6,023 nt of DNA, from positions 1 to 6,023 of the forward strand of contig JAGWMH010000118.1 in assembly GCA_028871775.1 (NCBI GenBank), in the 5' to 3' direction. The DNA is from Betaproteobacteria bacterium (GTDB lineage: Bacteria; Pseudomonadota; Gammaproteobacteria; Burkholderiales; Gallionellaceae). Position 1 is the stretch's first letter, and each line of letters opens with the position of its first letter. Shown one piece after another: positions 5,251 through 6,023 of this stretch. The notes under the pieces were generated by a model. The model ran no database searches. It had not been told where the DNA came from and was given only the letters and a program-made list of their open reading frames with translations. Both the position numbers and the translations under genes were made by a program.

Positions 5251-6023
5251 ATGAACATTCAGGAAGCGCTCGAAATAGTCAGCCAGACCCATTCCGGCAT
5301 GGTGCGGTCGCACAACGAAGACAGTGTGATTTACGATGCCTCCTGCGGCCTGGTGGTGCTGGCAGACGGCATGGGCGGCTACAATGCCGGCGAAGTTGCC
5401 AGCGGCATTGCGGTTTCCGTGGTGTCTACCGAGATCAAGCATCGCCTGCAAAGCGTGCACCCCGAGGACAAGGATGACAGCGGCGAGGAGATCGGCGTGG
5501 CGCTGCTGCGCGAGAACGTGCAAAAGGCCAATGCTTCCATATACAGTGCAGCGCAGAGCCAGCCTCAATATGCCGGCATGGGCACCACGATAGTGGCCGG
5601 GCTGTTCTATGACAACCGTGTGGCGGTGGCGCACGTGGGCGATTCGCGTATGTACCGGCTGCGCGGCGAAACCTTTGAGGCCGTCACGCGGGATCATTCG
5701 CTGCTGCAAGAACAGATTGATGGCGGCATGATCAGCAAGGAAGATGCGCGCTTGTCCAAGAACAAGAATCTGGTGACACGCGCAGTCGGCATCGATGCCG
5801 AAGTGGCGGCGGAGGTGAATGTCTATGAGGTGCAAACAGGGGATATTTACCTGCTGTGCTCGGACGGGCTGAATGATATGGTGGAGGACGAGGATATTGG
5901 CAGCACTTTGCAGATGCTACAAGCCAATCTGCCGCTGGCGGCAAGCAAGTTGATTGAGATGGCGAACGATAATGGCGGGCGCGATAACGTGTCCGTGATA
6001 CTGGCCAAGGTTAACGGCAACTT
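5251..6023 (+). CDS. PP2C-family Ser/Thr protein phosphatase (3' end cut by window)
   Basis: From the ATG at 5251 the frame stays open for 257 codons to the window edge. Bacterial PP2C (Stp1/PrpC/PstP-like) enzymes are about 240-280 residues, so nearly all of it is here. The PP2C motifs appear in order: VRSHNEDS (phosphate-binding Arg19, Asp24), VVLADGMGG (metal ligand Asp39 and Gly40), MGTTIV, AHVGDSRMYRLR (Asp131), TRDHS, CSDGLNDM (Asp205) and GGRDNVSVI (Asp245, Asn246). These supply the acidic residues that hold the manganese or magnesium ions for hydrolysis of phospho-Ser/Thr. There is no signal peptide or membrane helix, so it is cytoplasmic. AAGGA at 5239-5243 lies 7 bases before the ATG. 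Placed 25 bases after the receptor kinase, it is very probably co-transcribed and removes the phosphates that kinase adds; that pairing is inferred from context. Confidence 0.95.
   Translation, partial: MNIQEALEIVSQTHSGMVRSHNEDSVIYDASCGLVVLADGMGGYNAGEVASGIAVSVVSTEIKHRLQSVHPEDKDDSGEEIGVALLRENVQKANASIYSAAQSQPQYAGMGTTIVAGLFYDNRVAVAHVGDSRMYRLRGETFEAVTRDHSLLQEQIDGGMISKEDARLSKNKNLVTRAVGIDAEVAAEVNVYEVQTGDIYLLCSDGLNDMVEDEDIGSTLQMLQANLPLAASKLIEMANDNGGRDNVSVILAKVNGN

Noticed and set aside
5131..5835. 234-residue minus-strand open frame opposite the phosphatase
   Set aside because: Covers the end of one real gene and most of another, and has shadow-like composition.

Overview
The window reads as ordinary chromosomal DNA of a GC-rich Gram-negative bacterium. 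The protein families and their style (YjbE-type TerC, CHASE2 receptor kinase followed by a PP2C phosphatase) fit a betaproteobacterium, perhaps of the Gallionellaceae/Nitrosomonadales kind. That placement is inference from memory of families; no marker gene is present. I see no tRNA, rRNA, CRISPR array or insertion sequence.

Layout. Positions 1-1035 on the minus strand hold a membrane-anchored metallophosphoesterase whose C-terminus lies off the left edge. Overlapping its start on the same strand (1029-1175) is a 48-codon ORF. It begins like a HigA-type helix-turn-helix antitoxin but loses the family before the DNA-binding domain, so it looks like the stump of a toxin-antitoxin locus. Positions 1176-1347 separate this leftward unit from a rightward pair: a TerC/YjbE-type membrane protein (1348-2091) and, 12 bases later, a small universal stress protein with an intact ATP-binding motif (2104-2529). 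These two look like one operon. An AT-rich gap (2530-2687) contains a 10-bp perfect inverted repeat with widely spaced arms. After it come an 845-residue CHASE2 receptor Ser/Thr protein kinase (2688-5225, GTG start) and, 25 bases later, a PP2C-family Ser/Thr phosphatase (5251 to beyond the right edge).

How the genes may work together. The kinase and phosphatase form a plausible reversible signalling pair. An extracytoplasmic CHASE2 domain would sense something outside the inner membrane, three membrane helices and a short TPR-like region would connect it to a complete cytoplasmic kinase domain, and the PP2C enzyme would reverse the phosphorylation. The linker before the kinase carries two similar Thr-x-(Ile/Val)-Leu-Gly motifs that could be phospho-sites. 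The TerC-type protein and the stress protein probably belong to a metal or stress response.

No clearly new system is visible. The points most worth a second look are the antitoxin stump coupled to the phosphoesterase, the kinase linker motifs, and the inverted repeat before the kinase gene.
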